A stretch of 64,000 nucleotides of DNA from contig NZ_CP113097.1 in assembly GCF_026625125.1 (NCBI RefSeq), positions 5,256,001 through 5,320,000 of the forward strand, in the 5' to 3' direction. Position numbers and translations under genes: made by a program. Positions within the stretch are counted from its first letter, which is position 1; each line of letters begins with the position of its first letter. The notes beneath the pieces are model-generated. The model made no database searches and was not told the DNA's origin. It saw only the letters and a list, made by a program, of their open reading frames with translations. This document shows positions 52,891 through 64,000 of this stretch, in pieces. The DNA comes from Pseudomonas putida (GTDB taxonomy: Bacteria; Pseudomonadota; Gammaproteobacteria; Pseudomonadales; Pseudomonadaceae).

Positions 52891-53303
52891 CACATCACCG
52901 TCCGCTTAACAAAGGAGGTGGCGAGAGGCAGCTTTGCAGCAGCCAGGGCGAAAGCTTCGCGCGCCAGCTCTTCAGAAACACCCTCGATCTCGTACAGGAC
53001 TTTGCCTGGCTGGATCTGGGCAACCCAGTATTCCACGGAACCCTTACCTTTACCCATACGAACCTCGAGAGGCTTCTTGGAGATCGGCTTGTCCGGGAAG
53101 ACACGGATCCAGATCTTACCGCCACGCTTAACGTGACGGGTCAGAGCACGACGTGCCGACTCGATCTGGCGGGCGGTGAGGCGACCGCGAGCAACAGCTT
53201 TCAAGGCGAACTCGCCGAAGCTGACTTTGCTACCGCGCAGTGCCAGACCACGGTTGTGGCCGGTCATCTGCTTGCGGAATTTTGTACGCTTTGGTTGCAA
53301 CAT
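52890..53303 (-). CDS. rplP: Ribosomal protein L16
   Basis: 137 residues beginning [20 protein letters not shown]. It contains the arginine/glycine segment typical of L16 and orients tRNA in the A site. It lies between rpsC (12 bases) and rpmC. Confidence 0.98.
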
Positions 53304-53315
53304 TTGGCGTACCCC

Positions 53316-54002
53316 TTACTTAGCAGCTTTTTTACGAGGCGCTGGTGCTTGTGGTTTCAGTTCTTCTTGGCGACCACCAATAACTTCGCCTTTGAAGATC
53401 CAAACCTTCACACCGATCACACCGTAAGTGGTGTGAGCTTCGTAGGTGTTGTAGTCGATATCGGCACGCAGGGTGTGCAGAGGCACACGCCCTTCGCGAT
53501 ACCACTCGGTACGAGCAATCTCAGCACCGCCGAGACGACCGCTCACCTGGATCTTGATGCCCTTGGCACCAATACGCATGGCGTTCTGTACGGCGCGCTT
53601 CATGGCGCGACGGAACATTACGCGGCGTTCCAGCTGCTGAGCTACGCTCTGCGCAACCAGCATAGCGTCGAGTTCCGGCTTGCGGATCTCTTCGATGTTG
53701 ATGTGCACAGGCACACCCATCTGCTTGGTCAGGTCCTGACGCAGCTTCTCGACATCTTCACCTTTCTTACCGATAACGATACCGGGACGAGCGGTGTGGA
53801 TGGTGATGCGTGCAGTTTGAGCCGGACGATGAATATCGATACGGCTTACGGACGCGCTTTTTAGTTTGTCTTGGAGGTACTCACGCGTTTTCAGATCCTT
53901 CAAGAGGTAATCTGCGTAAGTAGCACCGTCTGCGTACCAGACGGAGGTGTGCTCCTTGACGATTCCCAGGCGAATGCCAGTGGGATGTACTTTCTGACCC
54001 AT
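53316..54002 (-). CDS. rpsC: Ribosomal protein S3
   Basis: 228 residues, with a KH domain ([20 protein letters not shown]) and a C-terminal S3 domain. It lines the mRNA entry channel. The ATG at 54002 gives [13 protein letters not shown]; the upstream in-frame extension lies inside rplV and is rejected. Confidence 0.98.
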   Translation of the reverse strand: MGQKVHPTGIRLGIVKEHTSVWYADGATYADYLLKDLKTREYLQDKLKSASVSRIDIHRPAQTARITIHTARPGIVIGKKGEDVEKLRQDLTKQMGVPVHINIEEIRKPELDAMLVAQSVAQQLERRVMFRRAMKRAVQNAMRIGAKGIKIQVSGRLGGAEIARTEWYREGRVPLHTLRADIDYNTYEAHTTYGVIGVKVWIFKGEVIGGRQEELKPQAPAPRKKAAK

Positions 54003-54015
54003 CTGATCGACTCCG

Positions 54016-54348
54016 TTACTTGTCCGCAACCTTGACAGTGATATGGCAAGACCGCTTGACGATGCGATCAGCACGGCCTTTGGCACGTGGCATGATGCGC
54101 TTCAGCGAACGCCCTTCGTTGACGAAGACGGTGGAGACCTTCAGGTCATCAACGTCTGCGCCTTCGTTGTGTTCGGCGTTGGCAACGGCCGACTCGAGGA
54201 CTTTCTTCATGATTTCAGCGGCTTTTTTGCTGCTGAAGGCCAACAGGTTGAGCGCTTCGCCCACCTTCTTCCCGCGGATCTGGTCGGCGACCAAGCGGGC
54301 TTTCTGGGCGGAGATGCGAGCGCCCGACAACTTAGCGGCTACTTCCAT
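54016..54348 (-). CDS. rplV: Ribosomal protein L22
   Basis: 110 residues, with [20 protein letters not shown] and the tunnel-loop hairpin [19 protein letters not shown]. The loop is intact, with no deletion of the macrolide-resistance type. Confidence 0.98.
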
Positions 54349-54359
54349 TTCCTTACCCC

Positions 54360-54635
54360 TTAACGCTTGGCTTTCTTGTCAGCCACGTGCCCGCGATAGG
54401 TGCGGGTACCGGCGAACTCGCCCAGTTTGTGGCCGACCATGTCTTCGTTCACGAGAACTGGGACATGTTGGCGACCGTTGTGAACCGCGATGGTCAGACC
54501 GACCATTTGTGGCAGGATCATCGAACGACGCGACCAGGTTTTAACTGGCTTGCGATCATTCTTCTCCACCGCCACTTCGATCTTCTTCAGCAGGTGAAGA
54601 TCGATAAAAGGACCTTTTTTCAGAGAACGTGGCAC
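54360..54635 (-). CDS. rpsS: Ribosomal protein S19
   Basis: 91 residues beginning [20 protein letters not shown], with [20 protein letters not shown]. It contacts S13 in the 30S head. It lies 16 bases after rplB. Confidence 0.98.
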
Positions 54636-54651
54636 TGTCGTATCCCTCTAG

Positions 54652-55476
54652 TTACTTGCGACGACGGACGATCATGTTGTCGGTACGCTTATTACCACGG
54701 GTTTTAGCACCCTTGGTTGGGAAGCCCCATGGCGATACCGGATGACGACCACCGGAGGTACGACCTTCACCACCACCATGTGGGTGGTCAACCGGGTTCA
54801 TGGCAACACCACGAACGGTTGGGCGAACGCCGCGCCAGCGTTTGGCACCAGCTTTACCCAGCGAGCGCAGGCTGTGCTCGGAGTTCGAGACTTCGCCCAG
54901 GGTCGCACGGCACTCAGCCAGTACTTTACGCATCTCACCGGAACGCAGACGCAGAGTCACGTAGACGCCTTCACGAGCGATCAGCTGAGCCGAAGCACCA
55001 GCGGAACGAGCGATCTGAGCACCTTTACCCGGCTTCAGTTCGATGCCGTGAATGGTGCTACCTACTGGGATATTGCGCAGCTGCAGGGAGTTACCGGCCT
55101 TGATTGGGGCCAGAGCACCTGCGATCAGCTGGTCGCCAGCACTCACGCCTTTAGGGGCGATGATGTAGCGACGCTCACCGTCTGCGTAGCACAGCAGGGC
55201 GATGTGAGCAGTACGGTTTGGATCGTATTCGATACGCTCGACAGTGGCTGGGATGCCATCTTTGTCGTTGCGACGGAAGTCGACCAGACGGTAATGCTGC
55301 TTATGACCACCACCAACGTGACGAGTGGTGATGCGGCCATTGTTGTTACGACCACCAGACTTCGATTTCTTCTCGAGCAGCGGTGCGTGAGGAGCGCCTT
55401 TGTGCAGCTCCTGGTTGACCACCTTGACCACGAAACGGCGGCCAGGGGAAGTCGGTTTGCATTTAACGATTGCCAT
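54652..55476 (-). CDS. rplB: Ribosomal protein L2
   Basis: 274 residues. The conserved C-terminal segment [20 protein letters not shown] holds the histidine important for peptidyl transfer. It is required for subunit joining. Confidence 0.98.
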   Translation of the reverse strand: MAIVKCKPTSPGRRFVVKVVNQELHKGAPHAPLLEKKSKSGGRNNNGRITTRHVGGGHKQHYRLVDFRRNDKDGIPATVERIEYDPNRTAHIALLCYADGERRYIIAPKGVSAGDQLIAGALAPIKAGNSLQLRNIPVGSTIHGIELKPGKGAQIARSAGASAQLIAREGVYVTLRLRSGEMRKVLAECRATLGEVSNSEHSLRSLGKAGAKRWRGVRPTVRGVAMNPVDHPHGGGEGRTSGGRHPVSPWGFPTKGAKTRGNKRTDNMIVRRRK

Positions 55477-55490
55477 GATGCACCCCTTCC

Positions 55491-55790
55491 TTACTCAGCA
55501 CTGCTGCTGAAATCGAGATCTTGGCCTGGCTGAAGGGAGACGATCGCCTTCTTCCAGTCATTGCGCTTGCCCAGACCACGTGCGGTACGCTTGGTTTTAC
55601 CCAGAACGTTAACAGTCGACACGTTTTCAACTTTTACGTTGAACAGGCCTTCGACAGCTTTCTTGATTTCCAGCTTGGTTGCGTCAGTAGCAACCTTGAA
55701 TACGAACTGGCCTTTTTTCTCAGCCAGAACGGTAGCCTTCTCGGAAACGTGCGGGCCAAGGAGGACTTTAAATACGCGTTCCTGGTTCAT
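55491..55790 (-). CDS. rplW: Ribosomal protein L23
   Basis: 99 residues beginning [20 protein letters not shown]. It lies at the tunnel exit and is the docking site for trigger factor and SRP. It overlaps rplD by four bases. Confidence 0.98.
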
Positions 55791-56389
55791 CCCAGCAGCT
55801 CCTCGAATTTCTTCACGGCCGAGACAGTGATCAACACTTTCTCGTATGCGATCAGACTGACCGGGTCGGAACCTTGAACGTCACGTACATCGACGTGCGG
55901 CAGGTTACGAGCAGCCAGGTACAGGTTCTGATCAACAGCGTCCGAAACGATCAGAACGTCGCTCAGACCCATGCCGTTCAGCTTGTTCAGCAGATCTTTG
56001 GTTTTCGGTGCTTCAACAGCGAAGTCCTGAACCACGACCAGACGGTCGCTACGCACCAGCTCAGCGAGGATGGAGCGCAGAGCTGCGCGATACATCTTCT
56101 TGTTGAGCTTCTGCGAGTGATCCTGAGGACGAGCTGCGAAGGTTACACCACCGCCACGCCAGATCGGACCACGAGTGGTACCAGCACGAGCACGGCCAGT
56201 ACCCTTCTGACGCCATGGGCGCTTACCGCCACCAGCCACGTCGGAACGGGTCTTTTGCTGCTTGGTGCCCTGACGGCCGCCGGCCATGTAGGCCACGACT
56301 GCTTGGTGTACCAGCGTCTCGTTGAATTCGCCACCGAAAGTCAGTTCGGAAACTTCGATCGCCTGAGCGTCATTTACATTAAGTTGCAT
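55787..56389 (-). CDS. rplD: Ribosomal protein L4
   Basis: 200 residues, with [20 protein letters not shown] forming the tunnel loop. In E. coli L4 also represses the S10 operon; this regulation is reported mainly for enteric bacteria and cannot be assumed here. Confidence 0.98.
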
Positions 56390-56401
56390 GTCAGTTTCCC
56401 C

Positions 56402-57037
56402 TTAACCGCGAGCCTTGACAGCTGGACGTACAACCACGTCGCCGCCAGTAGCGCCAGGAACGGCACCCTTGACCAGCAGCAGGTTGCGCTCAGCGTCTAC
56501 GCGAACTACTTCCAGGGACTGAACAGTCACGCGCTCGGCGCCCATGTGACCGGACATTTTCTTGCCCTTGAACACACGACCAGGAGTCTGGCACTGGCCG
56601 ATGGAGCCTGGGACACGGTGCGACACGGAGTTACCGTGGGTGTTGTCCTGGCCACGGAAGTTCCAGCGCTTGATGGTACCGGCAAAGCCTTTACCTTTGG
56701 ACTGACCAGTAACGTCTACCAGCTGGCCTGCAGTGAAGAGTTCAGCTTTGATCGAGTCGCCAGCCTGGAACTCGCCTTCTTCAAGACGGAACTCCCAGAC
56801 ACCGCGACCAGCGGCAACGTTGGCCTTGGCGAAGTGACCTGCCTGAGCGGCAGTCACACGCGAAGCACGACGCTCGCCGACAGTGACTTGCACTGCACGG
56901 TAGCCATCGGTTTCTTCAGTTTTGAACTGGGTGACGCGATTCGGCTCGATCTCAATGACCGTGACCGGAATGGAGACACCTTCTTCGGTGAAAATGCGGG
57001 TCATACCGCACTTGCGACCGACTACACCAATAGTCAT
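56402..57037 (-). CDS. rplC: Ribosomal protein L3
   Basis: 211 residues beginning [20 protein letters not shown], with the [19 protein letters not shown] segment. L3 initiates 50S assembly. The start at 57037 is preferred to an ATG 11 codons earlier, which adds an unconserved leader. Confidence 0.97.
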
Positions 57038-57117
57038 GTTGTAAACCTCATGAGTGTACGGGGCTTTCACCCGCTATGGCCGCCCATTTCAGAGCGTTAC
57101 ACGACAAGACCGAAGTC

Positions 57118-57429
57118 TTAGCCGAGGCTGATCTGCACTTCCACACCTGCCGCCAGATCAAGCTTCATCAGCGCGTCAACGGTTTTATCCGTTGGCTGGA
57201 CGATGTCCAGAACACGCTTATGAGTGCGGATCTCGTACTGGTCACGCGCGTCTTTGTTGACGTGCGGGGAGACCAGAACGGTGAAACGCTCTTTGCGGGT
57301 AGGCAGTGGAATTGGACCACGCACTTGTGCACCAGTACGTTTCGCGGTTTCCACGATTTCCTGGGTGGATTGGTCGATCAGGCGATGGTCGAAAGCCTTC
57401 AACCTGATTCGGATTTGCTGATTTTGCAT
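57118..57429 (-). CDS. rpsJ: Ribosomal protein S10
   Basis: 103 residues beginning [20 protein letters not shown]. It is also NusE, part of antitermination complexes. It opens the S10 operon, with a strong promoter about 60 bases upstream. An 80-base gap follows before rplC. Confidence 0.98.
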
Positions 57430-57489
57430 TGGATTTCAGACTCCAGGCTGTTCCCAACGGACGCACTACGCCCGCTAAAAGGAGGCGTG

Positions 57490-57518
57490 ATTCTATAGAC
57501 GCCCCTATTTAGTGTCAA
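57490..57518 (-). promoter_or_regulatory. S10 operon promoter
   Basis: On the minus strand TTGACA (57513-57518), a perfect -35, then 17 bases, then TAGAAT (57490-57495). It drives rpsJ and probably the following genes. It begins seven bases after the tuf terminator. Confidence 0.9.
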
Positions 57519-57524
57519 CCCAAT

Positions 57525-57556
57525 AAAAAAAACCCCCGCTGAGCGGGGGTTTTTTC
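57525..57556. terminator. Terminator of tuf, upstream of the S10 promoter
   Basis: Nine-base-pair stem AACCCCCGC/GCGGGGGTT with a TGA loop, flanked by A and T runs of six or more. It ends the str operon. Confidence 0.93.
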
Positions 57557-57570
57557 AATCGGTCGAGTGA

Positions 57571-58764
57571 TTACTCGATGATTTTGGCCACGACGCCGGC
57601 GCCGACGGTACGACCGCCTTCACGGATAGCGAAGCGCAGACCGTCTTCCATTGCGATGGTCTTGATCAGGGTAACAGTCATCTGAATGTTGTCACCTGGC
57701 ATTACCATTTCAACGCCTTCCGGCAGTTCGCAGTTACCGGTCACGTCAGTGGTACGGAAGTAGAACTGAGGACGGTAGCCTTTGAAGAACGGAGTGTGAC
57801 GGCCGCCTTCTTCCTTCGACAGAACGTAGACTTCTGCGGTGAACTTGGTGTGCGGCTTGACCGAACCTGGCTTGACCAGAACCTGGCCACGCTCAACGTC
57901 GTCACGCTTGGTACCACGCAGCAGAACGCCGCAGTTCTCGCCAGCACGGCCTTCGTCCAGCAGCTTGCGGAACATCTCAACACCGGTGCAGGTGGTGGTG
58001 GTGGTGTCACGCAGACCAACGATTTCCAGCGGATCTTGAACGCGGACGATACCACGCTCGATACGGCCGGTAACAACGGTACCACGACCCGAGATCGAGA
58101 ATACGTCTTCGATCGGCATCAGGAACGGCTGGTCGATCGCACGAACTGGCTCAGGAATGTAGCTGTCCAGAGTCTCTACCAGCTTCTTGACAGCGGTAGT
58201 GCCCATTTCGTTGTCGTCTTTGCCTTCCAGCGCCATACGAGCGGAACCGATGATGATCGGAGTGTCGTCGCCTGGGAAGTCGTAGGTGGACAGCAGGTCG
58301 CGAACTTCCATCTCGACCAGTTCCAGCAGCTCAGCGTCGTCTACCAGGTCAGCCTTGTTCAGGAAGACCACGATGTACGGAACGCCAACCTGACGGGACA
58401 GCAGGATGTGCTCACGGGTTTGTGGCATCGGACCATCGGCGGCCGAGCAAACCAGGATCGCGCCGTCCATCTGGGCAGCACCGGTGATCATGTTCTTCAC
58501 GTAGTCAGCGTGACCTGGGCAGTCAACGTGAGCGTAGTGACGAATGGTCGAGTTGTACTCAACGTGAGCGGTGTTGATGGTGATACCGCGCGCTTTTTCT
58601 TCCGGAGCCGAGTCGATCTTGTCGAACTCAACGATTGCCGAACCGAAAACTTCGGAGCAAACGCGAGTCAGAGCTGCGGTCAGAGTGGTCTTACCGTGGT
58701 CAACGTGGCCGATGGTGCCAACGTTAACGTGCGGAAGGGAACGATCAAATTTTTCTTTAGCCAC
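57571..58764 (-). CDS. tuf: Elongation factor Tu
   Basis: 397 residues. P-loop GHVDHGKT at 19-26, switch motifs [20 protein letters not shown] and [12 protein letters not shown]. It delivers aminoacyl-tRNA. P. putida usually has two tuf copies; only this one is in the window. It lies 27 bases after fusA in the str operon. Confidence 0.98.
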
Positions 58765-58791
58765 GACAGTGAACCTCTTGCCTAAAGGGGA

Positions 58792-60939
<2,148 letters not shown>

Positions 60940-60969
60940 AAAGCCCTCGCAAAATGATTGATGCTTGAA

Positions 60970-61440
60970 TTAGAAGCGGTAGTGCGAGAACGCTTTGTTG
61001 GCTTCAGCCATACGGTGCACGTCTTCACGCTTCTTGACTGCAGCACCCTTGCCTTCGGCAGCATCCAGCAGCTCGCCAGCCAGGCGCAGAGCCATCGACT
61101 TCTCGCCGCGCTTGCGGGCGTAGTCTACGAGCCAGCGCATTGCCAGAGCGTTACGACGGGATGGACGAACTTCAACCGGGACCTGGTAAGTGGCACCGCC
61201 GACACGACGGGACTTTACTTCGACCAGCGGAGCGATGGCGTCGAGAGCTTTCTCGAAGATTTCCAGGGGGTCGCTGTTCTTGCGTGCTTTGACGGTATCC
61301 AGGGCACCGTAAACGATGCGCTCGGCTACGGCCTTCTTGCCGCTTTCCATCACGTGGTTCATGAACTTGGCGAGAATCTGGGATCCGTACTTCGGATCGT
61401 CAAGGATCTCACGTTTTGCTGCTACACGACGTCTTGGCAT
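60970..61440 (-). CDS. rpsG: Ribosomal protein S7
   Basis: 156 residues beginning [20 protein letters not shown], with the segment [20 protein letters not shown]. It nucleates the 30S head. In E. coli S7 represses the str operon by binding the rpsL-rpsG spacer, which is 106 bases here. Confidence 0.98.
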   Translation of the reverse strand: MPRRRVAAKREILDDPKYGSQILAKFMNHVMESGKKAVAERIVYGALDTVKARKNSDPLEIFEKALDAIAPLVEVKSRRVGGATYQVPVEVRPSRRNALAMRWLVDYARKRGEKSMALRLAGELLDAAEGKGAAVKKREDVHRMAEANKAFSHYRF

Positions 61441-61546
61441 GATAAGCCCTCAAACGGTCTTCAGGTTAGCCCGGGACGTGGGTCTTCGACCCCTGCCCGA
61501 CCTTACTCTTATCGACTCAAAAAAATGGATGTCTGCAAACGGCCGA

Positions 61547-61918
61547 TTACTTCGGACGCTTGGTACCGTACTTCGAACGACCCTGGTTACGGCCTTTGAC
61601 GCCCGAAGTATCCAGAGAGCCGCGAACGGTGTGGTAACGAACACCTGGCAAGTCTTTTACACGGCCGCCACGGATCAGGACGACGCTGTGCTCTTGCAGG
61701 TTGTGGCCTTCACCGCCGATGTACGAGGAAACCTCGAAACCGTTGGTCAGACGCACACGGCATACTTTACGCAGTGCCGAGTTAGGTTTTTTCGGCGTAG
61801 TGGTGTACACACGGGTGCACACGCCACGACGTTGCGGGCAGTTCTGCAGCGCAGGAACGTCGGACTTTTCGACCGAACGCTTACGCGGCTGACGTACCAG
61901 CTGGTTGATAGTTGCCAT
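61547..61918 (-). CDS. rpsL: Ribosomal protein S12
   Basis: 123 residues. The decoding-site segments [14 protein letters not shown] and [14 protein letters not shown] have the wild-type lysines, so the common streptomycin-resistance changes are absent. First gene of the str operon. Confidence 0.98.
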   Translation of the reverse strand: MATINQLVRQPRKRSVEKSDVPALQNCPQRRGVCTRVYTTTPKKPNSALRKVCRVRLTNGFEVSSYIGGEGHNLQEHSVVLIRGGRVKDLPGVRYHTVRGSLDTSGVKGRNQGRSKYGTKRPK

Positions 61919-62011
61919 CTACTAGCTCCACTGATTGTCTTGCGACTCTATTGTCTTGCAAGAAAGCCAAAAATTGGCGAGACGGAGCCTCACCAAATTT
62001 AAGGGTACAAA

Positions 62012-62040
62012 AGTCTAAAGAGGATCTTGCACCCAGTCAA
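62012..62040 (-). promoter_or_regulatory. str operon promoter
   Basis: On the minus strand TTGACT (62035-62040), 17 bases, TAGACT (62012-62017). It is placed about 90 bases before rpsL and directly after the hairpin downstream of rpoC. Confidence 0.78.
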
Positions 62041-62045
62041 GACAA

Positions 62046-62118
62046 GGCCCCGGCCCTCCCCGCCCGATCATCGGCAACATTTCATGTCGCCGATGACCGT
62101 GAGGAGCTTGCCGGGGCC
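62046..62118 (-). terminator. Forked hairpin between rpoC and rpsL
   Basis: The outer stem GGCCCCGG/CCGGGGCC (62046-62053 and 62111-62118) encloses an inner hairpin TCATCGGC/GCCGATGA (62068-62075 and 62089-62096). Only short T-rich bases follow on the minus strand, so it may end rpoBC transcripts partially or act as a processing site. Confidence 0.6.
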
Positions 62119-62129
62119 CTGCCCTGTAC

Positions 62130-64000
62130 TTAGTTACCGCTGGAGTTCAGCGCTTCGGTCAGTGCGGCTTCCACCTCACTGGCACTTACGCGCAGCGGTT
62201 TGTCGGCATCACGGCGACGCTTACGCTCGCTGTGGTAGGCCAGACCGGTACCGGCCGGGATCAGACGACCCACGACCACGTTCTCTTTCAGGCCGCGCAG
62301 GTAATCGCGCTTGCCGGTTACGGCCGCTTCGGTCAGCACGCGGGTGGTTTCCTGGAAGGAAGCCGCGGAGATGAACGACTCGGTCGACAGCGAGGCCTTG
62401 GTGATACCCAGCAGTACACGGGTGAACTTCGATACGAACTTGTCATCGGCGGCGAGACGCTCGTTCTCGACCAGCACCTGAGTCAGTTCCATCTGGTCGC
62501 CCTTGATGAAGCTGGAATCGCCCGACTCGGAGATCTCGACCTTACGCAGCATCTGACGCAGGATGGTCTCGATGTGCTTGTCGTTGATCTTAACGCCTTG
62601 CAGACGGTAAACGTCCTGGATCTCGTTGACGATGTATTTCGCCAGCGCGCTCACACCCAGCAGACGCAGGATGTCGTGCGGATCGCTCGGGCCGTCGGAG
62701 ATGACTTCGCCGCGGTTTACCTGTTCGCCTTCGAAGACGTTCAGGTGGCGCCACTTCGGAATCAGCTCTTCATACGGATCGCTACCGTCGGTCGGGGTAA
62801 TGACCAGACGACGCTTGCCTTTGGTCTCCTTGCCGAATGCGATGGTGCCGCTGACTTCAGCCAGAATCGAGGCTTCTTTCGGACGACGCGCTTCGAACAG
62901 GTCGGCAACACGTGGCAGACCACCGGTGATGTCACGGGTCTTCGACGTTTCTTGCGGGATACGCGCGATAACGTCACCAACACCGATCTGTGCACCGTCA
63001 GCAACACCTACCAAGGCGTTCGCTGGCAGGAAGTACTGTGCAGGTACGTCGGTACCTGGCAGGTACAGATCCTTGCCGTTGGCATCGACCATCTTGATTG
63101 CCGGACGGATTTCCTTGCCTGAGGCAGGGCGATCCTTGACGTCCAGTACTTCGATGTTGGTCAGGCCGGTCAGCTCGTCGGTCTGGCGCTTGATGGTGAT
63201 GTTTTCTTCCATGCCCACGAAGGTCACGGTACCTTTGAGCTCGGTAACGATCGGGTGGGTGTGCGGGTCCCACTTGGCGACGATGGCGCCAGCTTCGACC
63301 TTGTCACCTTCCTTGACCGAAATAACCGCACCGTAAGGCAGCTTGTAACGCTCGCGCTCACGACCGAATTCATCGGCAATGGCCAGCTCACCGGAACGCG
63401 ATACGGCAACCAGGTTGCCATCGGCGCGCTCGACCTGCTTCAGGTTGTGCAGACGGACCATACCGCCGTTCTTCACCTGGACGCTGTCGGCAGCCGAAGT
63501 ACGGCTTGCAGCACCACCGATGTGGAACGTACGCATGGTCAGCTGGGTACCCGGCTCACCGATCGACTGTGCAGCGATAACGCCGACAGCTTCACCGATG
63601 TTCACCTGATGACCGCGGGCCAGATCACGACCGTAGCACTTGGCGCAGATACCGTAGCGGGTTTCGCAGTTGATCGGCGAACGCACGACAACTTCGTCGA
63701 TGCTGTTCAGCTCGATGAACTCGACCCACTGCTCGTCGACCAGGGTACCGGCAGGAACGATGACGTCCTCGGTGCCTGGCTTGAACACGTCGCGGGCGAT
63801 GACACGGCCCAGTACACGCTCACCCAACGGCTCTACAACGTCACCGCCTTCAATGTGCGGAGTCATCAGCAGGCCTTGGTCGGTACCGCAATCGATCTCG
63901 GTTACAACCAGGTCTTGCGCAACGTCCACCAGACGACGGGTCAGGTAACCGGAGTTCGCAGTCTTCAACGCGGTATCCGCCAGACCTTTACGAGCACCGT
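62130..64000 (-). CDS. rpoC: RNA polymerase beta' subunit, C-terminal part (partial at window edge)
   Basis: About 623 C-terminal residues. The reading frame continues past the right edge of the window ([20 protein letters not shown]). Visible motifs are [12 protein letters not shown] at the end of the bridge helix region, [20 protein letters not shown] of the trigger loop, and a zinc-binding cluster around [20 protein letters not shown]. The protein ends in [16 protein letters not shown]. It is followed by the forked hairpin and the str operon. Confidence 0.97.
   Translation of the reverse strand, partial: GARKGLADTALKTANSGYLTRRLVDVAQDLVVTEIDCGTDQGLLMTPHIEGGDVVEPLGERVLGRVIARDVFKPGTEDVIVPAGTLVDEQWVEFIELNSIDEVVVRSPINCETRYGICAKCYGRDLARGHQVNIGEAVGVIAAQSIGEPGTQLTMRTFHIGGAASRTSAADSVQVKNGGMVRLHNLKQVERADGNLVAVSRSGELAIADEFGRERERYKLPYGAVISVKEGDKVEAGAIVAKWDPHTHPIVTELKGTVTFVGMEENITIKRQTDELTGLTNIEVLDVKDRPASGKEIRPAIKMVDANGKDLYLPGTDVPAQYFLPANALVGVADGAQIGVGDVIARIPQETSKTRDITGGLPRVADLFEARRPKEASILAEVSGTIAFGKETKGKRRLVITPTDGSDPYEELIPKWRHLNVFEGEQVNRGEVISDGPSDPHDILRLLGVSALAKYIVNEIQDVYRLQGVKINDKHIETILRQMLRKVEISESGDSSFIKGDQMELTQVLVENERLAADDKFVSKFTRVLLGITKASLSTESFISAASFQETTRVLTEAAVTGKRDYLRGLKENVVVGRLIPAGTGLAYHSERKRRRDADKPLRVSASEVEAALTEALNSSGN

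Overview
The window is chromosomal core DNA of a fluorescent Pseudomonas, most likely of the P. putida group. This rests on high GC coding sequence, on near-typical Pseudomonas protein sequences, and on gene neighbourhoods I recognise: amiB-mutL-miaA-hfq-hflX-hflK-hflC, orn/rsgA/motAB/psd/serB, parE/parC with nudF-cpdA, thiC/tolC, and katA beside the ribosomal alpha operon. I see no rRNA, tRNA, prophage, insertion sequence, integrase or CRISPR array.

Left block (1-36.4 kb). On the minus strand nnrD, tsaE, amiB, mutL, miaA, hfq, hflX, hflK and hflC form a tightly packed series for metabolite repair, tRNA modification, cell-wall hydrolysis, mismatch repair and post-transcriptional or proteolytic control. 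queG and rsgA run on the plus strand between orn and a TRIC-like membrane protein. A small TIR-like orphan follows rsgA. motA-motB carry an upstream FliA-type promoter. An HDOD protein, a rhodanese and psd follow on the plus strand, convergent with serB. A two-TM Smp/AhpA-like protein diverges from serB. A minus-strand cluster nudF, yqiB-like, cpdA, yqiA, parE, phytase-like esterase, retropepsin-like protease and parC is packed with short overlaps. The plus-strand DUF3298 lipoprotein is followed by thiC-cytX (minus), controlled by a TPP riboswitch, and by divergent tolC.

Right block (36.5-64 kb). yajR-ssb diverge from uvrA. A ferritin of the bacterioferritin family and katA come next. Then the complete ribosomal superoperon is read right to left: the rpoC 3' part, rpsL-rpsG-fusA-tuf, S10 operon, spc operon with secY, and alpha operon with rpoA and rplQ.

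From memory of P. putida KT2440, the two blocks lie on opposite sides of oriC there, and the right block is inverted relative to the left. The tolC/ssb junction near 36.4 kb may therefore be an inversion breakpoint.

The most informative signals are regulatory. At four boundaries of the ribosomal superoperon a hairpin lies directly before, or overlaps, a promoter with 17-bp spacing. One of these is inside the spc operon (rpsN-rpsH), while the usual rpsQ-rplN site has only 23 bp. Other points worth a look are a TIR-like protein without the catalytic glutamate, a degenerate cyclase-like domain on the Smp-like protein, and a ferritin lacking the bacterioferritin heme ligand. I found no clear new defence or biosynthetic system; the window is mostly housekeeping DNA.
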